Source: Bryopsis sp. KO-2023 | Lineage: Eukaryota > Chlorophyta > Ulvophyceae > Bryopsidales > Bryopsidaceae | DNA: 64,000 nt | Assembly (NCBI GenBank): GCA_030272585.1 | Contig: BSYQ01000001.1 | Location: 9,935,001-9,999,000, forward strand | Direction of reading: 5' to 3' | Part shown: positions 34,653 through 46,113 of the stretch, one piece after another | How positions within the stretch are numbered: the stretch's first letter is position 1 | How the letters are laid out: each line of letters starts with the position of its first letter | Notes under the pieces: model-generated | Seen by the model: the letters and a program-made list of their open reading frames with translations, nothing else | What the model was told of the DNA's origin: nothing | Database searches by the model: none | Made by a program: the position numbers and the translations under genes

Positions 34653-35348
34653 GTTGTAAGAATCCGCCAAGATGTTCGATAAGTTTGTTGTGTGCGCCTC
34701 CGTCTTGCTTGATGAATAAAAGCTGAAAAACAATTGGGAGGAGAAACCTCTTTGCGCTGGCGTCTCCACAGTCAGTAAAATAGGAGATGGTGAGTGGTGC
34801 ACAGCTTCCTGACATAACAAATTCTGAAGGGAGCGTAACCTGTACACCAGTAATTATGTGTACGATCACTATGGTAGATTGGATTAGTGTGTGGGATAGA
34901 GTCCGCGCCCTTGGACCGGCAAGTGCCAGAGTGTGGGACCGTTAGACCGGTGGTACCGAAGCACGTTAGACCGGCGCGCTCATGAGAGCATGCTCAGTTT
35001 CGACGCATCCAGCCTCCTGTGGGAGGAAATGAACGCTAAAACTGAATTCTGCGGAAAAACGACTGAATTCTGCGGAAAAAGAGGCCGCGTCCCATATGTC
35101 GGTCATCGACGCCAATGCTGGTCATCTTTTTGTTTTTCCACAGAATTAAGTACCACCAGGAAATGAATGTTGAGTTGTCAGACTGATTTCCACAAGCAGT
35201 ACATTGGTTACGTTTTGTGTGGGGAGCTCCAGAGCGAACTTTTGTACGATACAAATATATAAAAGCATGATGCTCTCAGTGGTCCGCTGGGGCAGCAATC
35301 TGGCACGCCACTGCGTTTCAACAGGAGAAGTGGCAACGAGGGGAAAGG
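34653..35348. promoter_or_regulatory. Divergent control region between ABCG and CENH3 genes
   Basis: This 696-nt region separates the two start codons. It holds GTTAGACCGG twice (34941-34950, 34965-34974) with a related TTGGACCGG at 34911. It also has two copies of ACTGAATTCTGCGGAAAAA (35041-35059, 35062-35080) and an inverted 17/19 copy at 35133-35151. A TATA box for CENH3 lies at 35256. Repeated short words between divergent genes suggest protein-binding sites, but no known factor is recognised. Confidence 0.6.
35256..35264 (+). promoter_or_regulatory. TATA box of the CENH3 gene
   Basis: TATATAAAA lies about 90 nt before ATG 35349, placing transcription start near 35290 and giving a short 5' UTR. 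Confidence 0.55.
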
Positions 35349-37049
35349 ATGGCGAGGGTTAAGAAGACGCCCGAGGTGTGCAGAGCAAGCGCCCATCACT
35401 TGCTTGCGACAAGGATATTGGGGCAGCCTACTGGTCGCTAAGGGTGCTTTCGATTCTGGCTAACTCCGTCGTTTGTTTTTCAGAAAAGGAAAGAAAAGGG
35501 AGGCTCGAAGGCGTCAGGTACGCTGCCCTGAAACTCTGGTTGTCAAGTTGGACGCTGTGACGTCGCCCTTTTCTTCTGAAGCGATTTTTTTCCCCTCACG
35601 CAGGACGTCCAGGGCCTTCGTCACCTCAGGGAAAAGCGAGTAGGTGTTGGAATAACCACAGAAATTCTGACCGGCACAGTATTCGCCGAGGGGGGGGGGG
35701 GATGCTTGTAGAAGTTCTCGGGTTGTGACGACAATGATTCGGTCTCTGACAGAATGAAAGGATACAAACGATATGTGGTGGGTTTGTAGAGAAACCCCAC
35801 AGGTACAGGCCAGGGACGAAGGCGTTGATGGAAATCAGGCGATTCCAGAAGTCGACCGACTTGCTATTGAGGAAGCTTCCTTTTGCTAGACTGGTGAGTA
35901 AAGGTGCACATGTTTGATTACTAATTACCGTTCCTTAACTGAGTGATGAAAAATATGGCAGCTGTCTTGCATTTCTGACTTTAAAACAAGACTTTAAAGA
36001 CTTTAACATATGCTTGCACTTCTGTTTTCTGAATTTTCATGACTGGAGCGGAGTGAGTTAATTGAGTGGATTTGGTTTAATGGTTCAGAATTTCGTACAG
36101 TATCATATTGCAAAAAACAAAAAGATTTGTTTAGAATGGATAAACAAAGAAACAGAAAGAAACAGCTTTCCAATGAATCAGGCAAAAGGGCTGGGAGGGA
36201 ATGGACGAACAGACTGCTTTGCAGACTTCTTTTTAAGAATATCCAATGCGAAAGAGGGCAGCATGAATATTCCATAAGAATTCGCTTTTCTAAAAGGGAT
36301 CTTTGAAAATTTCTTATCTGGGCCAGATGTAGCCCTCCATTCAGATTCTCCTAAATATCCAGCAAATTTTAGCTTTTGCATCTGGGTCGCTCTGCAGCTC
36401 AATGTTTGTTTTTCCTTTTCTTTTTTTTTGCAGGTACGGGAGCTCAGCAATAAACTCACTAAGGAACCATATCGATACACTGCAGAGTCATTGTTGGCGC
36501 TTCAAGAGGTGAAACTTCTCCCTTAAAATTAATTAATTATAATTATGGAAGGAAAAATCGATGTTGATTATTGTAAACTTTCGTCTGTATTTATATTCTG
36601 CTGTATATATTTTCTTTGAATGCGTTCCAAGGTACTCTATTTTTATCAAACTTTTGAAACCTCGTGTGTGAAGCGTGCAGGCGACCGAAGCCTTCCTGGT
36701 GCAACTTTTCGTCGATTGTAATCTGGCTGCCATACATGCAAAGAGAGTCACCATCCGTAAGAAACCATCAAGGAGGAAAAGATTTTTTTTTCATTTTTTT
36801 TCATTTTTTTTCTTTTTTCTTCAACACGTCAAGAAATTCTTACTTCAAATATTTTTTCACATCGTGCAGCCCATCCCCTGTTGAAATCCTAATACGACCA
36901 TCAGTGTTGCTGATATTACTGGGCTCAGTTGCAGTGAAACTTTGGGAGTTTTGGTAGAGTGTTTATTCTGTTTTCTGTTGCAGAACCCAAGGATATGCAG
37001 CTGGCGAGGAGAATCAGGGGACCTACATACGGAATATCGCCTATCTAGA
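35349..37049 (+). CDS. CENH3: Centromeric histone H3 variant (CENP-A/CENH3)
   Basis: Seven small exons, 35349..35375, 35484..35517, 35604..35643, 35803..35893, 36434..36508, 36681..36756 and 36985..37049, code 135 aa. The protein marks centromeric nucleosomes and seeds the kinetochore. After [16 protein letters not shown] and a short basic tail comes [34 protein letters not shown], then the long helix [24 protein letters not shown] and [13 protein letters not shown], all aligned to H3. Features that make it CENP-A rather than H3 are the divergent tail without ARTKQTARKS, one extra residue in loop 1 ([15 protein letters not shown] where H3 has AQDFKTDLRFQSS), and a non-H3 end GPTYGISPI. Splice phases are consistent throughout. 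The 3' end of exon 3 was fixed by requiring RYRPGT. The N tail is unusually short for CENH3. Confidence 0.93.
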
Positions 37050-39872
37050 TCAGAAAGGAAAAAAAAAAACGAGAGGAAGAGAATCACCCTAGAATCTTGC
37101 CACTTTTTTTTGTTGCTGTAATCTCTCAAAAATAGAACATGTAGCAGGATGTTAGTTTCTTACGCAGCCATTTCGAACTTTTCAGGAGGGCCCCTGTTGT
37201 ATTATAAGATCGAAGGGCGGGCGGGCAAAAATTGAAGAAGAAATGTGTCTTGTGCAGTGCCCTTTTTTTGTTACAATATGCTGGAATTCGCTGGTCATTC
37301 CCACAAGTGCGATCCTTCCCATGGACATCAATTTCTTTGTTTTGAACAGAATCCCAGCCCGTGGCTGCCTCTTTTCTGAGAATTTATTCGATTGGTTTCA
37401 TGAGAGGTCTCCAAAAATCACTGATGATGGGAAGCTGGAGGAGTTCAGAGTGGATACGCCTGTGCAAGCTGTGTAAACAAAACCATAGACAATAAATAAA
37501 CCCCACTCTTGATCTTTCCAAGACGGGTGTCCCCACTTGGCGGCTCCTATCGCTGTGATGTGGAGCAGGTAGCAATCTTCCCACAAAAAAAATTGTCTTT
37601 TTTGCATCGTACTGTGATTTGCAATCTATGTATTTAAAGCCATTTCACAAACAAAAAAAGAAGAAAACACACTGCCCCCATATGCTGCTGAAACCAATTA
37701 TACCCCCCGAAATCTTTCCCGTCCCTATTGCTTTTTCTGCACACAGGCTTCCTTCACACATCTCTCTTCTCCACGACTGTCCGTTACGTCCCATCCTCAT
37801 CTATAGTGCAACAAAGCAGAAACAAACCATCCCATGAGACACCAACCACCCCAAAAAGAAACAATCCTTTTTTTGTCGAGTTTCTTTTTGTTTTTCTCCT
37901 TTAAAGTCTATGGTTTCGATACCCAGCTTTTTCCCTGAATCTAAAAATATATCATTGGTTTCCTTGGAGGTCCAAACTGCTGGGTCAAGCGTCGTCATCT
38001 GCACAAAGCCCCATATTTTGTAAAGAGTCGGTGCCCGATCAGTCTCCAAGCCAACGAAAAAACACCCAAATCATTACTGATTTCTATATCATTGGCCAAA
38101 CCAGCCAGTGCTACACCAATCAATATACATGGTGTGCAATAAAGATGCTCCAAGGGAGAAATATCTCCAAAATTTAACCCCTCGAACAATTTCCAGCAAT
38201 AAACTGATGCAAGGGCAGTCCACAAATCTAATCAAGAAATGCTCCAGCGCTACCTTTTCAGATATTTTGGATTGACAAAGGTCCCCCTCTTAGCCACTGT
38301 TAATTGTCATCATCTGCGCGCGCAAAATACAGCCCCCCCAAGATTCAAAGGGACGAAATAAAAAATATATACGTACGGGTATATGGTTTCGTTCAAAGTA
38401 AACTACTCACATTTTTCAATTCTCCGAGATCTAGGATTCTTTCTGGCCTTTCTCCCCAACCCCCCCTTGCCAATGTTATGTGCCGTCATTATCTGCATGG
38501 GCAACAAAGAAAAAAAACTCCTCAAAACCCCACCCATCAACTGCTGGAAATTTATTATTTAGGGAGGGGGCGGATCTAACTCTATGGGGTGTTTTCGTTT
38601 ATTTATTTATTTATTATTATTATTTTTTTTTTGGGGGGGGTGCAGGGTTTAAATATCTTCAAGCATGGCGTCCACAGATCCTAAGTTGTATGTATCCAAA
38701 AGCAAACGAAGAATCGAAAAATTGCCCTTGCATCAATCTACGCTGAGTTTTTCGATACCATCTTCCGATAAAGAAACAGCATTTTTTAAATCTTTTGTGT
38801 TTTTCTGCCCACCTGCCAAATACACCATGTAGTGCATTAACCTCAATCGATTCAACAGGGCCATAGCTTCTGACAAAGCGGCTGGATTTCTCATGGCAAC
38901 CTTCGACATGGACCGGGATTGGGGTCCACAAGATCTTAAAAAACAAAACAAAGACAAACCAAATTACTAAAACCAACAAATATGTTAAAATAAGTGCCTC
39001 CAGTTTTTTCTGGGCATTGCCCTTCCAACTCCCAAGATGTAAAAGGACGGGTTACAACTGCCAGCCCCAGGAAAAAGTAAATTCACTCCAACGTTTGTTT
39101 AGGAGTGGGGACTACCTGAAGGGTTGCGAGGTGGATGGTCGACGTCCTAAACCTCTGGAAGCGCATTCTTCTGTTCGGGCAGGAAGGGATTTGCTCGATG
39201 ACTGCGACACGCTGACGCTGGAGTGCTTGTCCTTGATTGAATTCAGGGCTCGACGGACGCTCCGCCCCATCGAGATCGCCGCGCTTCTCTGAGCCATCCT
39301 TCCAAGTGCCGATGTCGCGCGCGAGGAATTGAACGCCAGCAGCCACCATCCAGATCAAGTCATTCTTCTGTTGATTGATCTGGTGCTGAGTGTGATGACA
39401 TCATGTCTACCTGTCTGTCTGGGCAGTAGTGGACAGAAACTGCTTCTTTCTCCAAAAACGAAGGAACTGGAATCCAGGCCATTGAGGATTTGCTCCATGG
39501 TGTTTGAGAAAATGAGGAAATCATGAAGACAAAAAGAAGCTGCTCGAGTTTCCAATTGTCAATGAATTTAAAACAGCAAAAGGAGGTCATCGCCGCCCCC
39601 ATAACGCCACTCAACAATCCAAATAGGAGAGAGTAAGAGTCCATTTCTTGATTTGGTTGGATCGCATAGTCTACAAATTTGTGACTGGAAAAAAACATGG
39701 AACTCGTTTGAGGCTTTTCATTCAGCACTGGGTTGCATTCATTGGTTGAATCACATGTTAAACTCAATCCTTACATAAAGCCTCGGAGAAACCCAACCAC
39801 TACTTTACAGTTAATAACAGAATACAAAATTTGCATGACGACCAGAAATCGAGTTGCGAATGAACTACCCCT
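37050..39872. other. Unresolved region, probable minus-strand exons
   Basis: I could not build a full gene here. Coding-like minus-strand blocks are 39116..39379 (NDLIWMVAAGVQFLARDIG, ending at a good donor), a membrane-like block near 39430-39700 (SYSLLFGLLSGVMGAAMTSF), and 38813..38939, open in two frames. Two weaker blocks near 38430-38500 and 37900-38010 start after CAG acceptors. No family is recognised. The blocks may belong to one gene or be remnants. Confidence 0.35.
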
Positions 39873-40584
39873 CTATTTTTGAATGTGTCGTTTGAAAAAG
39901 AACAAAACCATGAAACAAATAATGATGAGAGTTCCTGGAGCCACCATCACATATCCCCTCGCCCCCACGATTGAGGAGCCCTCCAATAAAGTTTCTACAG
40001 CTCCCTGCCAGAGCCCTTGTGTCTCTATATGCTTGAGAGAAAAATAACAAGGGGATCTCTCCCCATGTTCCGCTTCTCGAGAAAAAGAAATCAAAACTTT
40101 ACCCCAGCCCACCCTTGGGCTGACAAGTTGATGTACAAGAAATAATAGGTCAGAACACAGGAAAAGATACCCCCCCAGATGTAACATAGGGATGGTTTTA
40201 GCAATTGCATGCCGACCAATGTCCCGCTTTCCATGATTTTCACACCTCGCTGTTGGCGCGAGAAGGGTCCAACGAGGCGGACGACGCCGTCACACAGAGA
40301 GATCTCCATGATTGCATTGAATTCATTAGCTTGGAGACTCTGTTCCCCAACGCAGCGCCTCCCCCTGGTTGCACGACAAGCACATGCGCGTCAGGGTCAG
40401 GTGGCAGCACTGGCGGCCCCTCCTGTCGACGTGTATTCGCATTTCGCCGAGATATTGCCCGAACCGATATTTGTCTGAGCCTCGGCACCAAGAGTTGAAC
40501 TACCCAGCAAAAAGCCCGGCACAGGGCGAAGAGCATCAACCAGGCGAAAAACCCGACAAAAAATATCTCCAACAGGGCATCCAT
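39873..40584 (-). CDS. Small membrane protein of unknown family
   Basis: The simplest model has two exons, 40246..40584 and 39873..40031 (acceptor CTCTCAAG with a strong pyrimidine tract), coding 165 aa. It starts with a hydrophobic segment (IFFVGFFAWLMLFALCRAF), has a Pro-rich and Ser-rich middle (EGPPVLPPDPDAHVLVVQPGG) and ends with a second membrane helix (GTLIIICFMVLFFFKRHIQK). The intron itself contains an open, hydrophobic stretch (LCYIWGGIFSCVLTYYFLY) that could be an extra exon if a 44-nt intron is allowed. I do not recognise the family and suggest no function. Confidence 0.45.
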
Positions 40585-41038
40585 CTCCACATGTGAATAT
40601 ACAAACACTTTCTGATATCTGCAAAACTGGAAATTTGGCGATCTTCGTAGCCCTCGCACAATTAGGCCGAATGGCCTTCCAAGGCGCAACACCGCGAAGA
40701 GGGTTTCGACTGGGGCGCACAAATAGCGTCCTCTGATTTGTCCCAGTTGCCCTTGCCCTTTCAAGCAGAGTGAGATGACGGATTCGTCGACAGAGTCATC
40801 GACAAATGTGGAACACCGTCATCTCTAGCAAAACGTGGCTCGATGCTAGGACCAAATTCATACCATGTACTGTACAATCTGCAGTGGAATTCATTTGCTT
40901 CTGCGGTGATCATGCACAGCAGGGGGGACACAGTCAGATTGGTGGTTAGAGAAGGCTATGTCACATCCTAAACGAGGTTCTGTTTTCATTAAAGATGCAC
41001 TGTGAGAGTGTCAACCACACATTGACTGCCAGACCTAC
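40585..41038. other. Intergenic region with a 10-bp inverted repeat
   Basis: GAGATGACGG (40772-40781) and CCGTCATCTC (40816-40825) form perfect arms 34 nt apart, upstream of the small membrane protein. No gene is supported. Confidence 0.55.
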
Positions 41039-43078
41039 CTAGAAAATCTGTTTGATGTTCCTGAGCATGCAAGCTGCCTGACACACCCCTGCAGCAATCG
41101 GTGGCGACAATCCCGAGAAATATGGCAGAAAGGATGCTGTCTCTGCTGCCGGATGAGACTCCCCGACAGCCACATGAATAAAATCCAGTGCTCTGGCTAA
41201 CACTACCGCCATTCCATACCCCAAAAGCAAAGCTCTGCTGTCTGCTGACCCTCCAATCCCCACGCGCTGGAAGACCTTGTGCAAATGCATGGCCGCACTA
41301 TCAAGGTCAGGGTGGAATTTGGGGGCCCCTAGATCGATGACATGTGGAAATCTAGGGATCAGCAACTGAAAATCTCCTCCATTCTCGTTTTCGTCTAAGT
41401 AAGACACCAGTGCTGCAAACAGCGAGACGATTGCCACTGAGAACGATTTCCCTCTGGGTGGAATCCCCAGTTTGCCCCCAAACTCCACCGAGCGAAGTCC
41501 CAGCTCTGACTCAGAGTAAAAGTTTTGATACTTCAACACCATCCTGTGTTCAGCAACGCTTCCGTGCCGTGTTGAACAGCACTCCTCAGTCAGACATTCG
41601 CACAGTATCCCTGCCAGGTCACACCATGCTCTTATCACATGGGAGAACGGCCCATACTCTCCAAAATTCACCAGAGAGTCCGTTCCCAAGCCAATGACCA
41701 ACTTATAGACTGCCGATCTCCACAGGTAATTCCCTGAAACTTGTGGGCTGAAGCCCCCTGGGGTCGAGCGAATTGCCTGGACATGATAGACAGATGACAG
41801 CGTGGAATATGCCGTCAAGCAGGCATGGTGAAATGGATGGATTCCATTTCGAATTGCAGCAAACGTGTGATTCTCCAGACGACACAGGTCCCCCAGAGGA
41901 TTTTTGGAGCCCCGGTAGTTGTCCAGGTAATCTTTCACTACTTTCTGGAAATGGAGCTCTGTGTTTTCCGCATGGACGATATGTTCGCTGCTTAATTTCG
42001 TATCTTGGTAGTTTGCATTCGACGTCGAATTCTCCTCGCGGACGTCAGGCTTGATGCACACCCACGAATCGTCCCCATGGAGGGAAGATTCCGCCGCCAC
42101 TTTGCCGTGTCGAAATGCCCATGCATCAGATTGATCGGCCCGGGACACCGCTGTCAAGAACCAATCCCTCGTGGAGGTACCTTTCGCGGAGCATCGTTCG
42201 CAAACACACTCGAAGCAAAATTTCTGCAGCAGGGATTGCCTTCGCGAGTGACATGGATCGAGAACGTCGGTGTACGAGATGCAAATTTCCTCGCCAGCAG
42301 AGACGTCAACGATCGTCCGGATGCATATTTCGTCGGGAGGGCAGCAATAATACACCGCTTTGGGCCTGCAAGAGTGATTGAACCGTGACGCCAAACTGTA
42401 CACCGCGCTGGAATGCTCCCGAAAACCGCTCGGAGCCCCGCGAACCTCCTCCCCTTGCCCAGCGACGGCGGGTTCCAACTCCACGCCACACGTCAATACG
42501 CAACCCAACACGTCGAGGGCCTCGTCGTGCTTGCACGGAATGCCCCCACCCACCCCACAACACACCGTCATCCAATGAACCGCGGCTTGTACCAGTTCAA
42601 TGTCTGCTGGGTCCGTTTCCGCGCTCTCCAAAATCTGCCGCGCGTGGCTCTCTAAAGGAAGTTTTGGAAGTCTTGCCCGTCGGAGCCGCAACGCCAGACA
42701 CACCTCCCTCACAAAAACTCCCAGAGTCGCCGTGGCGACTTTGCTCCCCAATAACATGCACTCGCCCGAGAGCCTGTGGGCGTCAAGATCAGCCTTTTCG
42801 CAAGCCTGGTTGCAGTACTTCGACCGTTTGCAGAAACTGCAGACGATGCTGGACCGACGCCGTTCGTCCAGGAGCATCGCGTAACAGCGACGACATCTCA
42901 GGCGCCAGTGGGTATCGGCGATGGAACAAGCCAGAGGTTGTTCATGCAATAGCGTCGACCCGGCGGGTATGTCGCAACGAGCGACGACGTGGTAACCTCG
43001 ATCATCGTTCCGACGCAGTTCCAAGCTGCCCGACAGTTGTTCCATGGCTCCGCAGCATTCTGCGATGGTTTCCCTCAT
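41039..43078 (-). CDS. SET and MYND domain lysine methyltransferase (SMYD type)
   Basis: One exon, 679 aa from ATG 43078. The SET domain is split by a MYND zinc finger, as in SMYD enzymes that methylate lysines of histones and other proteins. In order: GYHVVARCDIPAGSTLLHEQP (SET start), MYND at about 62-107 (CRRC, CSFCKRSKYCNQAC, HRLSGEC), the core SRFNHSCRPKAVYYC at about 231-245, GEEICISYTD near 262, and the post-SET cysteines FCFECVCERC. The last 300 residues are helical, in the place of the SMYD TPR-like domain. An in-frame start at 43270 adds 64 residues that do not look SMYD-like, so 43078 is preferred. Substrate unknown. It is the next minus-strand gene after the helical-repeat gene. 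Confidence 0.88.
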   Translation of the reverse strand: MRETIAECCGAMEQLSGSLELRRNDDRGYHVVARCDIPAGSTLLHEQPLACSIADTHWRLRCRRCYAMLLDERRRSSIVCSFCKRSKYCNQACEKADLDAHRLSGECMLLGSKVATATLGVFVREVCLALRLRRARLPKLPLESHARQILESAETDPADIELVQAAVHWMTVCCGVGGGIPCKHDEALDVLGCVLTCGVELEPAVAGQGEEVRGAPSGFREHSSAVYSLASRFNHSCRPKAVYYCCPPDEICIRTIVDVSAGEEICISYTDVLDPCHSRRQSLLQKFCFECVCERCSAKGTSTRDWFLTAVSRADQSDAWAFRHGKVAAESSLHGDDSWVCIKPDVREENSTSNANYQDTKLSSEHIVHAENTELHFQKVVKDYLDNYRGSKNPLGDLCRLENHTFAAIRNGIHPFHHACLTAYSTLSSVYHVQAIRSTPGGFSPQVSGNYLWRSAVYKLVIGLGTDSLVNFGEYGPFSHVIRAWCDLAGILCECLTEECCSTRHGSVAEHRMVLKYQNFYSESELGLRSVEFGGKLGIPPRGKSFSVAIVSLFAALVSYLDENENGGDFQLLIPRFPHVIDLGAPKFHPDLDSAAMHLHKVFQRVGIGGSADSRALLLGYGMAVVLARALDFIHVAVGESHPAAETASFLPYFSGLSPPIAAGVCQAACMLRNIKQIF

Positions 43079-43496
43079 GTCTTCTGTTATGATTATGCTG
43101 ATTACGCTTGGATTGGACAGACCCCATGCAGCGAAAGAGGGAAGTTGATTTGATGAAGGGACAGCACGGTGGAGGTTTGGGCTGTGTGTTGTTTGCAACC
43201 CCAGCAAAACAAAATGCATGCCCACACACAATCCACACACAGCTTTCACCTGACAGATCGCACAGATCAATTACAGGGTGTTGGTACCAAAAGCTGCAAA
43301 CAAACGGACATAGCTAAATGCAAAGATGCCGCCCGAACAGCTGCGCTCCAATGTTCTAGATGTACAGCATTTGTGCATTTGTGGCAATTTGTTTTTACAC
43401 TGCCACACATGCACAAACGCCATACATCTAGGAGAGGAGAAACTTGAGGTGATGCAATTTATTTTTTTTTCAATGTAATGGATTCCCCTGTCCGAA
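43079..43496. other. Spacer between tandem minus-strand genes
   Basis: It holds the 5' flank of the SMYD gene and the 3' flank of the helical-repeat gene. The main content is the long foldback at 43356. Confidence 0.6.
43356..43431 (-). repeat. 31-bp imperfect foldback, RNA-hairpin-like on the minus strand
   Basis: Arms 43356-43386 and 43401-43431 match at 27 of 31 positions around a 14-nt loop. Three of the four differences are transitions, and each gives a G-U pair in minus-strand RNA but a mismatch in plus-strand RNA. The minus-strand transcript would therefore form 27 Watson-Crick pairs, 3 wobbles and one mismatch. It begins about 65 nt after the stop of the upstream minus-strand gene, so it probably lies in that 3' UTR. 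Size and shape suit a miRNA-type precursor or a foldback element. Confidence 0.8.
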
Positions 43497-46113
43497 TTAT
43501 GCCTGTAAATTGTTCTGCTGATGTTCCCCCAAAGCCAATGTCAAAGACCCTCTCAAACCCAAATAAAATTTTGCCAAATCCACTTTTCTGGTGTAGTCCC
43601 GGTTGTTTCCCACCACGGAACACAGCACAGGCATCGTTTTCCGACCGCCCTCCCTCGACACCACTTTCCTGATATCGTTCATGCAATATGGCAAGAAACT
43701 CAAAGGAACCCAAATCAAACTTCTGCACAGCAACTCAAACACTGAAACTCCCCACTCAGAGATCAACCCAGCTTCTGAAATCTCATCCAAAACCTCCCTC
43801 ATCACTCGATCCAACACATATCGAAGAGAAACTCCTTCGAGCGGGGCGAACCCCAAGAACTTTGCGAAACAACTGGAAAACGTGTCCATGGGAATCTGGT
43901 GTTTTCCGTCGAATGACCTATCCACATAGAAATGTATCAACTCATCGACATCATTGACCAGAGCTCTGGAGGCCAGGCTGACGATCAAAGTCTCAAAAAA
44001 TCCATGTGCCACCCTTCTGATCAACTCTTCAGCATGATGCAACAGCAAGAATGAGTACGGAGCCAAGCTTTTGACCAAGTCGACTATCCTTCCTTCCCCA
44101 GGGTGGGAATTCCCAGCCTTTTCCCCCAAATTGTTCAGCACCAATGGACCCAGCCTCATCAAGAAAACTACTTTAGCAAGCAAAATTGGATCAGATTGCC
44201 AAACCGGCAAATTTCCATCCATCTCGGAGGGGGCTGCCAAAATGTCAAAGTCCGGAAACAGGCTGCTGTACATCAAAAGGGATCTTGCAGTCGTTCCATT
44301 GCCCATTAGCTGACCCAACGCGGACTGCAGTAAAACCACGTATTCTTCATTGGACACCCTGGCAAACTGTAGGTTTCCGATTGTTTCCAGCACTAATAAG
44401 GCGCTTGATTCCACAGGGGTAAGAAACGCATCCCCAGGTGGCCATCCGTTCCTCGTCTTGAGAAATGACCGGATGTTTTCCACTTCCTCAAGGGGTTCAG
44501 CATTGTTTGGTGGCGATCCAGCCATCGAAACCCTGTCTGCAATAACCCCGCCGAAGGTCGCCTTCAGCAATCGAACCACCACCAGAAACAGTCTTGCCAG
44601 CGTCTTCTTGATCAAATCCCCTGGAATTCGGCTGATATACCCACTGGGCGACCTCTTGATATACGTCAAATAACTGCTCCCCAAATCTTGCGAAACATCA
44701 GCCAAGCGTCTGACCGCCTCCCCACACTCCAGCCGGTCCAACAAAGAAACTGATTCTGTCACAGCCCTCACTAATCGCCAAATCTCCTGCGACAGGAGCG
44801 AACCTTCGTACATGCTGAGCCATTCTTTCCCGAAACAAACCGAGTTGATTTTCGCACCCTCCAAGAGTCCATCCAAAGGCAAGATAAACTCGAGCAGAGC
44901 CGTCAGCATGCAACCAACACATGTTGATGGGTAGCCCAGCAAATCCCCAACGGATGCATGCAATCTCCCCACACATATTCCTAGGGAGGCCTCCAGTTTG
45001 CACTTCGATTGCCCAGATCCATTTCCAACCCTTTCGGCCTCCACAAGCACCAGCCCCTCCTGCAACTTTGTGATATATGGCACCACCCTGTTTTTCCCAC
45101 CCTTTAAGCAAACCCCTTCACTGAGCCCACCAAGACAAGCAACAGTCACACATTTTTCCTCCAGATCTCCATTGGCTAGCCCATGTGCCAGCACACCCAG
45201 TACTTGATCCTGGAAATAACCATCGACAGGGGGCCTCTCAGGGTTTCTGTGGAGCACAGCTTGCTTGACTGTTTCATGAACGGATAAAATCTCTTGCAGC
45301 CAACTGAACCGTGTTGGAATTGTTGAAGGGGGTTGCAGCACTTTCCAATCCAAATCTAGAACAGATGACAGTGCCCACAAGACACCAGCCATTGCAGTCT
45401 GACACACAGAGCATTCAGATCAGTCAATAAATTCTACATTAAAGAACAAGAAAAATACAACAGGGACAAAACTCCCCAAATAATGGACAGAAAACATTAC
45501 CAAGGAAAAACAAACTAAAGGATTCATTTGTTACACAGACATGGCTATTTTCAAAGCAGCCGACTAGAGTAAGGGTCCAGTCTGCCTTCATCTGACCAGT
45601 TGGTTGCTGTAGGTCGTCAGAAGCTTCCAAGAAGGTTTGCGCCTGACGTCTACCCTTTCCTCCAAAGGCCTCAGCTAAAAACAGAGTCACACCTCGTAGT
45701 AATGTCGACAATACCCAGGGACGTCTTTCATTTTTCCCCGAATACCTATGCGATCTTAATGTTGTTTCTCTTTCTTGCAACAGGGAACTCACTCGCAGAA
45801 TGAAACCAAACGTCAAGTCGTCGTTGTCTTCACGGGATCGAATCCGCAGGATCCAATCAGAAATGGGCAAAAAAAAATGAATGGAATCAGACCAAATCTT
45901 GCCATGGCCAATTTTGTCCCGAGTTCTATTTGGTGTTTGTAGACACGGACCCGTGTAATAAAGTTCTATTTGGAATGCGGGTGACTCTTCAGTTGCGCCG
46001 CCACCATGCACGGGTTTGCTGATTTTTTTTGGGATGGACGCTACCACTTTCGCACCCGAAAGTGCGATAATGAATCCAACAATGAATCGATAGGCCGCTT
46101 CTTCCTGACGCAT
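43497..46113 (-). CDS. Large helical-repeat (HEAT/ARM-like) protein of unknown function
   Basis: Two exons, 45535..46113 and 43497..45398, joined in phase 0 (donor TGT|GTAACA, acceptor TGTCAG), give 826 aa. The sequence is almost wholly helical with Leu-rich stretches, such as VTVACLGGLSEGVCLKGG, LLVLETIGNLQFARVS and FLLLHHAEELIRRVAHGFFE, typical of an alpha-solenoid. There are no enzyme motifs, signal peptide or clear membrane segments. I cannot name a family; it may be a lineage-specific or poorly annotated ARM-repeat protein. The start at 46113 (MRQEEAAYRFIVGFIIALSG) is the first credible one; 46248 is a longer alternative. Confidence 0.65.

Noticed and set aside
35041-35080. Direct repeat pair considered as a CRISPR-like array
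   Set aside because: There are only two copies with a 2-nt gap, in a eukaryotic promoter region; it is a short tandem duplication.
43079-43270. 64-residue N-terminal extension of the SMYD protein
   Set aside because: The extension is open by chance, hydrophobic and unlike SMYD N termini; the SET domain starts naturally after ATG 43078.
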